The notes under the pieces are model-generated. The model was not told where the DNA came from. It searched no databases and saw nothing but the letters and a program-made list of their open reading frames with translations. Of a stretch of DNA of 9,504 bases, positions 1 through 6,567 are shown piece by piece. How positions within the stretch are numbered: the first letter of the stretch is position 1; each line of letters opens with the position of its first letter. Made by a program: the position numbers and the translations under genes. Origin of the DNA: Flemingiibacterium sp045579105 (GTDB taxonomy: Bacteria > Bacillota > Clostridia > Oscillospirales > CAG-272); the NCBI GenBank assembly GCA_045579105.1, contig JAZNLM010000062.1, positions 1 through 9,504 of the forward strand, given 5' to 3'.

Positions 1-2
1 CT

Positions 3-59
3 TCTACCCGTGGCCAGGCTGCAGACGTATTCGGAAAGTATATGAAGAAGTTTGGTTGA
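3..59 (+). CDS. 3' end of an unidentified protein-coding gene (partial)
   Basis: Only the last 18 codons are inside the window, reading STRGQAADVFGKYMKKFG and then TGA at 57-59. The frame was chosen because its stop lies just before a hairpin terminator and its codons resemble those of the neighbouring genes. The tail is basic and looks like the C-terminal helix of a soluble protein. I do not recognise the family from so short a piece. The other open frame here would read through the terminator and is less likely. Confidence 0.6.
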   Translation, partial: STRGQAADVFGKYMKKFG

Positions 60-74
60 TTTTAATAATGTATG

Positions 75-106
75 TATTCCCGACCGATTTGGTCGGGGAT
101 ATTTTT
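75..106 (+). terminator. Intrinsic terminator between convergent genes
   Basis: CCCGACC (79-85) pairs with GGTCGGG (91-97) around a 5-nt loop. The stem can be extended by weaker pairs to 75-85/91-101 and is followed by a T run at 102-106. The T run lies on the plus-strand side, so it should end transcription of the upstream partial gene. It also overlaps the stop codon of the minus-strand gene ending at 105. On that strand the downstream sequence is AT-rich but lacks a clean T run, so bidirectional action is only possible. Confidence 0.8.
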
Positions 107-449
107 ATCGCTTGAGTAGAGTCATAATTCCAGAGAATAGCAGAAGTACTCCAAATGTACTTCTAACAATTTCAGGTGACACGATTTGTGATAAAACGCT
201 ACCGATGTATGCACCGAGTGCACCAAGTGCAGCGAGGTATGCTATCAGTTTGAAATTCAGTTTACGTTTTATCAGGTGAACAACCATGGCGGCACTTGAA
301 GAAAAGAGAAAAAACACGAGGTTGATACCTTGTGCCTGTATTTGTTCCATAGAGTGATACAGTACAAGCCATATAACAAGAAGTCCACCGCCACCAATTC
401 CGAGTCCGGATAGTATTGAAACCGCAAAACCTGCTATGAAATCAAGCAT
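105..449 (-). CDS. Half-length TauE/SafE-family membrane protein (C-terminal-half-like)
   Basis: This 114-residue, very hydrophobic protein belongs by pattern to the TauE/SafE (sulfite or organosulfonate exporter, former DUF81) family of inner-membrane permeases. The glycine-rich family signature is at residues 14-22 (SGLGIGGGG) in the first membrane helix. Further likely helices are at about 42-60, 67-88 and 92-111. Family members usually have about 250 residues with two such repeats, so this is one repeat only. The start at 449 is supported by a strong GAGGTGA ribosome binding site (453-459) that overlaps the stop codon of the preceding minus-strand gene, leaving a 3-nt gap and implying translational coupling. 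The neighbour encodes another single repeat, so the two products probably assemble together. The substrate cannot be told. Confidence 0.85.
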   Translation of the reverse strand: MLDFIAGFAVSILSGLGIGGGGLLVIWLVLYHSMEQIQAQGINLVFFLFSSSAAMVVHLIKRKLNFKLIAYLAALGALGAYIGSVLSQIVSPEIVRSTFGVLLLFSGIMTLLKR

Positions 450-452
450 ATA

Positions 453-845
453 TCACCTCAAAAAACTTATCCCTGCCCATATAACCATAGCGGCAAAAAG
501 CCGTTTTACTATTTTAACCGATAATTTATCGAGTAGAAGCGCACCTATAATTCCTCCGAATATTCCCGGGAGAATATAAGGGGAAGCGGTGTTCAAGTCA
601 ACGTTTTTACCATAGGTTATCGCAGATATTAGAGAGAGGGGAAGAATAACGGCTATTACCGTGGCGAAACGGTCACGTGTTGATGACTCATTTGAAGACG
701 GAATTAGTGACAACGCGAACATTAAAACAATGCCGCCGCCCGTTCCGAGAAAGCCGTTAACTATTCCTGCACATATCGAAAGTACGCCGAGGAAAATAAC
801 GCGATTTTTTCTGCTCAAATTTGCTAAAGTTTTCTTTTTTATCAT
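453..845 (-). CDS. Half-length TauE/SafE-family membrane protein (N-terminal-half-like)
   Basis: This is a 130-residue membrane protein, upstream partner of the gene ending at 105. It has a basic N-terminus (MIKKKTLANLSRKNR), then a hydrophobic helix with the TauE/SafE glycine signature at residues 30-38 (NGFLGTGGG). More helices are likely at about 60-78, 90-105 and 112-129. Like its neighbour it is about half the normal family length. Its last two codons, AGG TGA, form part of the ribosome binding site of the following gene. The ATG at 845 has no obvious ribosome binding site, and I found no better in-frame start. It is transcribed divergently from ftsK, and I could not assign a convincing minus-strand promoter. 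Export of a sulfur-containing anion is the family precedent, but the substrate is unknown. Confidence 0.83.
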   Translation of the reverse strand: MIKKKTLANLSRKNRVIFLGVLSICAGIVNGFLGTGGGIVLMFALSLIPSSNESSTRDRFATVIAVILPLSLISAITYGKNVDLNTASPYILPGIFGGIIGALLLDKLSVKIVKRLFAAMVIWAGISFLR

Positions 846-855
846 AATTTATGGG

Positions 856-884
856 TTGTAATTTTGGAAAATCTGTGTTATAAT
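856..884 (+). promoter_or_regulatory. Promoter of the ftsK-mltG gene run
   Basis: The -35 element TTGTAA (856-861) and -10 element TATAAT (879-884) are separated by 17 bp, and a TG dinucleotide at 876-877 makes an extended -10. Transcription should begin near 891, leaving a leader of about 75 nt before the ftsK start. The match is that of a vegetative sigma-A promoter. It is the only good promoter I see for the genes from 968 to 8208. Confidence 0.75.
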
Positions 885-895
885 ATAATAGTATA

Positions 896-926
896 GTTAT
901 ATTTATACTCGTATTTTAAGTATAAC
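896..926 (+). other. AT-rich inverted repeat in the ftsK leader
   Basis: GTTATATTTA (896-905) is nearly the reverse complement of TAAGTATAAC (917-926), with nine Watson-Crick pairs and one G-T pair around an 11-nt spacer. It begins just after the expected transcription start. It could be a regulator site or a weak RNA hairpin. The region is AT-rich, so chance is a real alternative. Confidence 0.3.
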
Positions 927-967
927 CGAGTTTACGACTGAAATACACGAAAAGAAAGGACACAGTA

Positions 968-3688
968 ATGCCCGCGTATAAAGCTCAGAAGAAAAGAAGC
1001 TCCGGCTCATCAAAAACGAGCACAAAGAGCGCCAAAAAGCAGAATACAAAGAACCCGAATAGCCTTGCTAATCAGATCATACCATATGCTCTGGGACTTT
1101 TTGCGCTGTTTATCGTTATCAGTTATTTTGCAGGCCCCACTGGATTTCTTGGCGGCTTTCTACGAAATACATTTTTCGGACTCTTTTCGCGCGCGGCTTG
1201 GATCGTGCCTGTTGTTCTTGTGAGTGTTGCGTGCTTTTGGAAAAACGATGTTGCTAATAATTTTACGGGTTGGAAGATATTCTTTTCTGTGTCCTGCTGT
1301 GTTTTTATATCTGTTCTTATTCATATCTTTTCCCGTAAAGGCGGTGCACCCGGTGTTGAAACCTTCAATCTGATTGAGCTTTTTAGGCTCGGACTTGATG
1401 TGAAGGGCGGCGGTATGCTTGGCGGCTTTATTGGAAATGTGCTTTGGTATATTCTTGGATTTGCCGGAACACTTATATTTTCTATAGCGCTTATTTTACT
1501 TTTCGCCATTTTTCTTTTTGGTATGACACCGCATATGTTCAGCGCGTACATTGTTGCAGGAATACGTGAGTGGAAAGCGAAGCTTTCTGTGAGCATGGAA
1601 GAAAAGCGCGAGGAAAGAATACAGCGAGAAGAGGCTTATTCTGCCCTTAAAAGAAGCTCGCACGAGGAAATACGCGTGAAAAGCGAAAGGAAAAAATCCT
1701 CGCGCCGTAAGCCTGTTAGGGGCAGCGGTTTCTACGATGCTCAGGCTGAAATTGAAAGTGACCGTGCACTTACTCCAATTGATCCCGAAATATTCGACGA
1801 GATAAAAGCTCGTGAAGAAGCGCGTAAAACTCGTATGGTAGATACAGAGCTTCCGTTTGACTTTGATAGTGCTATCGAGGACGACACTTATCCTGAAGAC
1901 AGCAAGAAGTCAAGACGCCAGAGAATTAAGCCGATAGAAATGACCGGTGAGAAAGAGCTTTCTGCGCTTGACGATGAAAATATTGACCTTTCAAAGATAT
2001 TCGTTGAACCAAACGGCATAAAAAACGAAGTTGCTCCGGTTATAGAAGGCGATGTGGTAACGTCTGCGGAAATTGACATAATGATCGAAAAAAGCAGAAT
2101 TTCTCACGAGGAAAAATCCGTCGCTTATGACGAGGACGAGCTTTCGGGTGAGGACAATACTTATCTCGAAGTTTCAGGTGATAAGGTCAGTGTTGAGCCT
2201 ATAAAAGTCCCTGATTATGTCTTCCCACCTATGGCTCTGCTTAAATATGACACATCAAGCTTCAATTCCGATATGTCTGGCGAGATACAGCAGACTGCGA
2301 ACAAGCTTGTTGAAACTCTTCGTTCGTTTAACGTAAAGACTAAGATTATCAACGTATCTCGCGGTCCTACAGTAACTCGCTACGAGCTTCAGCCGGAGAT
2401 TGGTACAAAGGTGCGCTCTATTCTCAATCTTGTTGACGATATTGCGCTTCACCTTGCTACAAGCGGCGTGCGTATAGAAGCGCCTATCCCCGGAAAAGAG
2501 GCTGTGGGCATAGAAGTGCCCAATAGAAGTACCTCTACTGTGTACATTCGCGAGCTTCTTGAGGACAACGCGTTCAAAAACTCGCAGAGTAAGGTTACCA
2601 CTGCACTCGGCGTTGACGTTGCGGGGGCGCCGATATTCCTTGATGTTGCTAAAATGCCGCACTTGCTTATCGCAGGTACTACCGGTTCGGGTAAGTCCGT
2701 ATGTATAAACTCGCTTATCGTGTCTATGCTTTACAAGGCGCGTCCCGATGAAGTAAAGTTTATAATGATTGACCCGAAGAAGGTTGAACTTAATGTGTAT
2801 AACGGTATACCGCATCTCTTGGTTCCTGTCGTATCCGATCCGAAAAAGGCTGCAGGAGCACTTCATTGGGCAGTCAGCGAAATGGAACGCAGATACGAGC
2901 TTATCGAAGGTGCAGGTGTACGTAACATAAAGGGCTACAATCAATCCGTTGCAAACGACGACGAGGCTGAGAAGCTTCCGCAAATCGTTATTATCATCGA
3001 CGAGCTTGCTGACCTTATGATGATGGCGCGTGATGACGTCGAAGAGGCTATTTGCCGTATCGCACAGAAGGCGCGTGCCGCAGGTATGCACCTTGTAATC
3101 GGTACACAGCGTCCGTCGGTTGACGTAGTTACGGGACTTATCAAGGCAAACGTGCCGTCACGTATCGCATTCACTACGGCAAACCAAGTTGACTCGCGTA
3201 CGATTATTGACTGCGTAGGTGCAGAGAAGCTAATCGGACGAGGCGACATGCTTTACGCTCCTATTGGAAGCATAAAGCCGCTTCGTGTACAAGGCTGCTT
3301 CGTATCCGATGATGAGGTCGAGGAAGTTGCCGCATTTATTAAGAATAACTACGGAAAGAGAGAATACGATCAGAGCGTTATCGACACTATTGAGCGTGAA
3401 GCACAGCTTTGCGGCAATAAGAAGGCGACCGTACTCGGAGACGGTGACGAAGAAGCGAACGATGGAGATCCGATGCTTCGTCCCGCAATACAGCTTGCTG
3501 TTGAGTCGGGTAAAATATCTACTTCGCTCATTCAACGCCGTCTGCAGCTTGGCTACGGGCGTGCGGCAAAGCTTATTGACACAATGGAGCAGATGGGTAT
3601 AGTAAGCCCACCGCAGGGACAAAAACCGCGTGACGTACTTATTTCCAAGGAAGAATATATGGAAATGGAGCTTCGCCGCTCTGAATAA
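968..3688 (+). CDS. ftsK: FtsK/SpoIIIE-family DNA translocase
   Basis: This 906-residue ATPase pumps double-stranded DNA through the closing division (or sporulation) septum. The N-terminus is Lys/Ser-rich (1-30) and is followed by membrane helices at about 37-54, 74-91, 102-121 and 150-186. A long charged linker spans about 200-410. The motor then shows Walker A GTTGSGKS (570-577) and Walker B IVIIIDELAD (673-682, with D678-E679). The C-terminal winged-helix gamma domain (about 834-900, containing STSLIQRRLQLGYGRAAKLID) reads the polarity sequences on the chromosome. The length is within the family range and all parts are present. The start at 968 has AGAAAGGA at 953-960, 7 nt upstream. Sequence alone does not separate the vegetative (FtsK/SftA) and sporulation (SpoIIIE) roles, although four N-terminal helices fit SpoIIIE/FtsK rather than soluble SftA. 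It is the first gene of the long plus-strand run. Confidence 0.96.
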   Translation: MPAYKAQKKRSSGSSKTSTKSAKKQNTKNPNSLANQIIPYALGLFALFIVISYFAGPTGFLGGFLRNTFFGLFSRAAWIVPVVLVSVACFWKNDVANNFTGWKIFFSVSCCVFISVLIHIFSRKGGAPGVETFNLIELFRLGLDVKGGGMLGGFIGNVLWYILGFAGTLIFSIALILLFAIFLFGMTPHMFSAYIVAGIREWKAKLSVSMEEKREERIQREEAYSALKRSSHEEIRVKSERKKSSRRKPVRGSGFYDAQAEIESDRALTPIDPEIFDEIKAREEARKTRMVDTELPFDFDSAIEDDTYPEDSKKSRRQRIKPIEMTGEKELSALDDENIDLSKIFVEPNGIKNEVAPVIEGDVVTSAEIDIMIEKSRISHEEKSVAYDEDELSGEDNTYLEVSGDKVSVEPIKVPDYVFPPMALLKYDTSSFNSDMSGEIQQTANKLVETLRSFNVKTKIINVSRGPTVTRYELQPEIGTKVRSILNLVDDIALHLATSGVRIEAPIPGKEAVGIEVPNRSTSTVYIRELLEDNAFKNSQSKVTTALGVDVAGAPIFLDVAKMPHLLIAGTTGSGKSVCINSLIVSMLYKARPDEVKFIMIDPKKVELNVYNGIPHLLVPVVSDPKKAAGALHWAVSEMERRYELIEGAGVRNIKGYNQSVANDDEAEKLPQIVIIIDELADLMMMARDDVEEAICRIAQKARAAGMHLVIGTQRPSVDVVTGLIKANVPSRIAFTTANQVDSRTIIDCVGAEKLIGRGDMLYAPIGSIKPLRVQGCFVSDDEVEEVAAFIKNNYGKREYDQSVIDTIEREAQLCGNKKATVLGDGDEEANDGDPMLRPAIQLAVESGKISTSLIQRRLQLGYGRAAKLIDTMEQMGIVSPPQGQKPRDVLISKEEYMEMELRRSE

Positions 3689-3742
3689 CAAAAAATATGG
3701 AACAAAATGGCGTATCATACGTCATATGTAATGGAGAATAAA

Positions 3743-4420
3743 ATGTCCACCTTTATTGCAATAGACGGCCTTGACGGTTCCGGCAAGGAAACGCAGTCAA
3801 ATCGCCTTGTCAATCACCTTAAAATCGAAGGTTACACGGTGCGCTCTTTGAGCTTTCCGATGTATCAGAGTGAGTCCTCGGCACTTGTGCGTATGTACCT
3901 TGACGGCAAGCTTGGAAACCGTCCGTCAGATACGAACGCATATGCGGCATCCACGTTCTTCGCGTGTGACCGCTACGCATCCTACAAGAGCGACTGGAAA
4001 GCCGATTATGACTCGCTTGATAAGATAATCGTTGCTAACCGATACACGTCCGCAAACGCTGTGCATCAGCTCTCTAAGATGCCGCGTGAGAATTGGGCGG
4101 AGTTTCTTGATTGGCTGTGGGATTTCGAGTTTATAAAGCTTGGGCTTCCGACTCCCGATCTTGTTATCTATCTCGAGCTTTTACCGGAACATTCCGCCAA
4201 GCTTGTCGCAAGCCGCAGTGACGCAACCGGACGCAAGATGGATATACATGAGAAGGATGCTGACTTTATGCGAAAGAGCTACGATGCGGCACAGTTTGCG
4301 TGTGAACGACTCGGTTGGACGAAGATAAAGTGCTACGACAGTCAGGGGATACGCACAAGAGAAGCAATTTTTTCGGATATACTCGACGTCGTGGCTCGCA
4401 AGACGGGTATAACGCTTTAA
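3743..4420 (+). CDS. tmk: Thymidylate kinase-like protein (dTMP to dTDP)
   Basis: This 225-residue P-loop protein resembles dTMP kinase, which phosphorylates dTMP with ATP in the cytoplasm for dTTP supply. The P-loop is at 9-17 (GLDGSGKET). The substrate-binding segment FFACDRYAS is at 72-80, with a second Arg-Tyr motif, ANRYTS, at 98-103. The strand PDLVIYLEL is at 138-146 and a lid-like segment (SRSDATGRKMDIHEKDADF) at about 158-175. Two differences stand out: Glu16 replaces the Walker A Ser/Thr, and Asn99 occupies the place of the usual Asp in the second DR-type motif. The start at 3743 was chosen because GGAG (3733-3736) lies 6 nt upstream. In-frame ATGs at 3707 and 3731 lack such a site and would add residues before the first strand. 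It lies 54 nt after ftsK and is probably cotranscribed. A related deoxynucleotide kinase is the main alternative. Confidence 0.85.
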   Translation: MSTFIAIDGLDGSGKETQSNRLVNHLKIEGYTVRSLSFPMYQSESSALVRMYLDGKLGNRPSDTNAYAASTFFACDRYASYKSDWKADYDSLDKIIVANRYTSANAVHQLSKMPRENWAEFLDWLWDFEFIKLGLPTPDLVIYLELLPEHSAKLVASRSDATGRKMDIHEKDADFMRKSYDAAQFACERLGWTKIKCYDSQGIRTREAIFSDILDVVARKTGITL

Positions 4421-4451
4421 TCACACCTAATATAAAACGAGGTAGGTAAAT

Positions 4452-5000
4452 ATGGTTTATATGTTTTTAGCCGAAGGCTTTGAGGAAATAGAGGCACTTT
4501 GTCCGCTTGACCTTCTGCGCCGCGCAGAAGTTAAAGTTATGACTGTCGGAGTTGGCGGAAAAGTTATACGCGGATCGCATGGCATTGAAGTTATCGCCGA
4601 TATAACCACGTATGAGGCAATGGCACTTCTCTTTAAAAATCCCGCCGATATGGTGATTCTCCGCGGCGGTATGCCCGGCACGCTCAATTTGCAGGCTGAC
4701 GATACAGTTAACGCATTTATTGACCACGCTGATGAAAATGGCAAGTATCTCGCCGCTATTTGTGCCGCACCGCTGATTCTTGGTGAGCGCGGACTTTTAG
4801 AAAATAAGGAAGCAACATGCTATCCCGGATTTGAAGAAAAACTTCACGGTGCGAAGATAAGCGACAAAAAGGTTGTCCACGATGGCAGATTTATTACCGC
4901 GAAGGGAATGGGCGTTTCGCTTGAGTTCGGTCTTACTCTTGTAGGACTTCTTGCAGGCGAAGACAGGGCAAAGGAGCTTTTTAAGGCAATTCAGGCATAA
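4452..5000 (+). CDS. DJ-1/PfpI-family protein (YajL/ThiJ type)
   Basis: This 182-residue cytoplasmic protein covers the complete DJ-1/PfpI fold. The conserved acidic residue of the DJ-1 site is Glu14 in AEGFEEIEA (7-15), and the reactive nucleophile-elbow cysteine is Cys104 in AAICAAP (101-107). The oxyanion-side loop RGGMPG is at 71-76. Members have been described as deglycases, glyoxalase III enzymes, chaperones or oxidative stress sensors, so a precise activity cannot be given. The position of human DJ-1 His126 appears to be Tyr here (TCYPGFE), as bacterial YajL also lacks that His. The ribosome binding site GAGGTAGGT (4439-4447) is close to the ATG. It lies 31 nt after the kinase gene and 30 nt before the folate gene, within the same run. 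Confidence 0.93.
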   Translation: MVYMFLAEGFEEIEALCPLDLLRRAEVKVMTVGVGGKVIRGSHGIEVIADITTYEAMALLFKNPADMVILRGGMPGTLNLQADDTVNAFIDHADENGKYLAAICAAPLILGERGLLENKEATCYPGFEEKLHGAKISDKKVVHDGRFITAKGMGVSLEFGLTLVGLLAGEDRAKELFKAIQA

Positions 5001-5030
5001 ACCTTCCACAGTAAAAAAGAGAGGTTACAG

Positions 5031-5624
5031 ATGTACGAAATAAGAAAACAAAAAAATGATATTCGCGAAAAATACAAGGCACTTCGTATGGCTATCTCTC
5101 CAGAGAAAAAGGCGGAGATGGATGAGCGTATATGTAATTCATTTGTGAAACTGGCTACGTACCGCTATGCATCGGTGCTGCTTATGTATTCTCCGAAAAG
5201 CGATGAAGTAAATATTCTGCCTATAGCAGAGCGCGCTCTTGCAGACGGTAAGAAGATTGCATTTCCGCGCTGCATACCAGAAACGCACGATATGCAGTAT
5301 CACTATATAACCTCACTCGATCAGCTCAAAAAAGGGACGTATGGACTGCTTGAACCAACACCTGATCTGCCTGTTTACGATCGCGAATCAACGGCACCCA
5401 GTGCATGTATCGTTCCCGCGCTCGTTTATGACAAGTGTGGATACAGACTCGGCTACGGCAAGGGATATTATGACCGTTATCTCGGTTCATATATCGGATC
5501 TAAGGTTGGAATGATATACAGTGACTATATTATCGATGCGCTTCCGAGAGGACGATTTGATCTTTCGGTTGACTTTATCGTCACCGAAAAGGGACTTCGC
5601 GTTGTCGATACGAATAAACGGTGA
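5031..5624 (+). CDS. 5-formyltetrahydrofolate cyclo-ligase
   Basis: This 197-residue cytoplasmic enzyme converts 5-formyltetrahydrofolate to 5,10-methenyltetrahydrofolate with ATP, returning the storage folate to one-carbon metabolism (MTHFS/YgfA/FAU1 family). The family signature GYRLGYGKGYYDRYL is complete at 137-151 and includes the glycine-rich nucleotide-binding loop. The N-terminal helix with KNDIREKYKALR (8-19) corresponds to the usual K-x-x-x-R start of the family, and GLLEP is at 105-109. Length is typical. The ribosome binding site AAGAGAGG (5017-5024) sits 6 nt before the ATG. The stop codon is separated from the next gene by only 5 nt. Its product supplies the folate pool used in dTMP synthesis, a plausible but loose link with the upstream kinase gene. 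Confidence 0.95.
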   Translation: MYEIRKQKNDIREKYKALRMAISPEKKAEMDERICNSFVKLATYRYASVLLMYSPKSDEVNILPIAERALADGKKIAFPRCIPETHDMQYHYITSLDQLKKGTYGLLEPTPDLPVYDRESTAPSACIVPALVYDKCGYRLGYGKGYYDRYLGSYIGSKVGMIYSDYIIDALPRGRFDLSVDFIVTEKGLRVVDTNKR

Positions 5625-5629
5625 GATAA

Positions 5630-6535
5630 ATGAAAGTTAAATCTACGTTTTCAGCGCCGTTTTTGTTTATCGTTGCGTTAGTGTTGCTCGCCGCATCCAG
5701 GTATATAGATTTCAGCACTCTTGCTTATAGAGAAAATATCTGTCTTGCGCTGATAGTACTCCAGCTTCTTATACTCGTCGTTCCCGTGGCGTTTTATTCA
5801 AAGGTAAAAGGGGACGGGTACATCAAGCGACTCCGTCTTGCTTCGTTCGGCATTGAAAAGCTTTTGGCAACATTTCTTGCCGCTATAACACTTATTATCG
5901 GCGACACGCTGATAAAGATGTTTCTTTACCGCGTGGGTGCTATAGAAGCAACGTATTCCGTGTACTACTATTATCTGAATGGTTATCAACCGGGAGTACT
6001 TTATTCGCTTCTTACATTCGTGCTTGTCCCAACGGTTTGTGAGGAATTTTTCTTCCGTTCTGTTCTTTGTGCTGAATATGAACACAGCGGCGTAATTACC
6101 GCTGTTATAGCATCGTCGATTTTTTACGCTATGTTTGGTATGAACTTTGCATATTTTCCCGTATACTTTTTCTCGGGTATTATGTTTGCGCTTGTTATGT
6201 ATATGACAAAAAGCGTGTTTGCGTCTATGCTGTGTCACCTTATTTATGCAGTGTTCGACCTTGCGCTCGGTGACACCGTGCGTACTATAATCACCAAACC
6301 TCAAAGTACGGGATTTCTCATATTCACTCTCGGGAGTGCATTTCTTCTTTGCTGTGTTGTTCTTTTCGGCGAGTTTGAGCGTATTTACTATAGTTACGCG
6401 CTTGCAGGCTCGAAAAAAGATGAGAATACAGAGAAGGCAAAATTAAATATTCGAAAATTCTCGGAAGCTCTGCTCGCACCGCCGTTTTTGGTTGCGGTAC
6501 TGCTTTTTGTAATAGCCGCATTTTTGTGGATGTAG
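5630..6535 (+). CDS. CPBP-family (CAAX protease/Abi type) membrane protein with altered active site
   Basis: This 301-residue polytopic membrane protein has about eight hydrophobic segments, including 10-22, 37-56, 78-98, 123-137, 155-170, 176-192, 228-247 and 283-300. Motif 1 of the CPBP intramembrane glutamic endopeptidases, EExxxR, is intact at 138-143 (EEFFFR), and the TKSVFASMLCH stretch before motif 3 (193-203, His203) is typical. Motif 2 (FxxxH) reads F165-Y-A-M-F169, so its His is missing, and the Asn four residues after His203 is Ala207. It may therefore be weakly active, inactive or a variant. Family roles include prenyl-protein processing, bacteriocin immunity and cleavage of membrane regulators. 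The start at 5630 follows the previous stop by 5 nt with a weak GGTGAG overlapping that stop, suggesting translational coupling. It precedes mltG by 32 nt. Confidence 0.85.
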   Translation: MKVKSTFSAPFLFIVALVLLAASRYIDFSTLAYRENICLALIVLQLLILVVPVAFYSKVKGDGYIKRLRLASFGIEKLLATFLAAITLIIGDTLIKMFLYRVGAIEATYSVYYYYLNGYQPGVLYSLLTFVLVPTVCEEFFFRSVLCAEYEHSGVITAVIASSIFYAMFGMNFAYFPVYFFSGIMFALVMYMTKSVFASMLCHLIYAVFDLALGDTVRTIITKPQSTGFLIFTLGSAFLLCCVVLFGEFERIYYSYALAGSKKDENTEKAKLNIRKFSEALLAPPFLVAVLLFVIAAFLWM

Positions 6536-6567
6536 CGGATGCTTATCGTTGAAAGGAAATATACATT

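Noticed and set aside
846..960. A minus-strand promoter for the TauE/SafE pair
   Set aside because: Several AT-rich -10 look-alikes exist, but none has a reasonable -35 at proper spacing, so I do not assign one.
2296..2311. Palindromic CGAACAAGCTTGTT inside ftsK as a LexA site
   Set aside because: The half-site spacing does not fit CGAAC-N4-GTTYG and it lies within coding sequence far from any promoter.
2255..3091. A 278-residue open frame on the minus strand within ftsK
   Set aside because: It lies fully opposite the conserved FtsK motor domain, has an improbable Cys/His/Arg-rich composition and no ribosome binding site. It reflects the codon use of ftsK.
3707..3742. A longer thymidylate kinase start at 3707 or 3731
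   Set aside because: Neither ATG has a ribosome binding site. The ATG at 3743 does, and it places the first strand and P-loop at the usual distance from the N-terminus.
5798..6304. A 168-residue open frame on the minus strand within the CPBP gene
   Set aside because: It is Lys/His/Cys/Asn-rich without family features, opposite a clear membrane protein gene with proper operon spacing.
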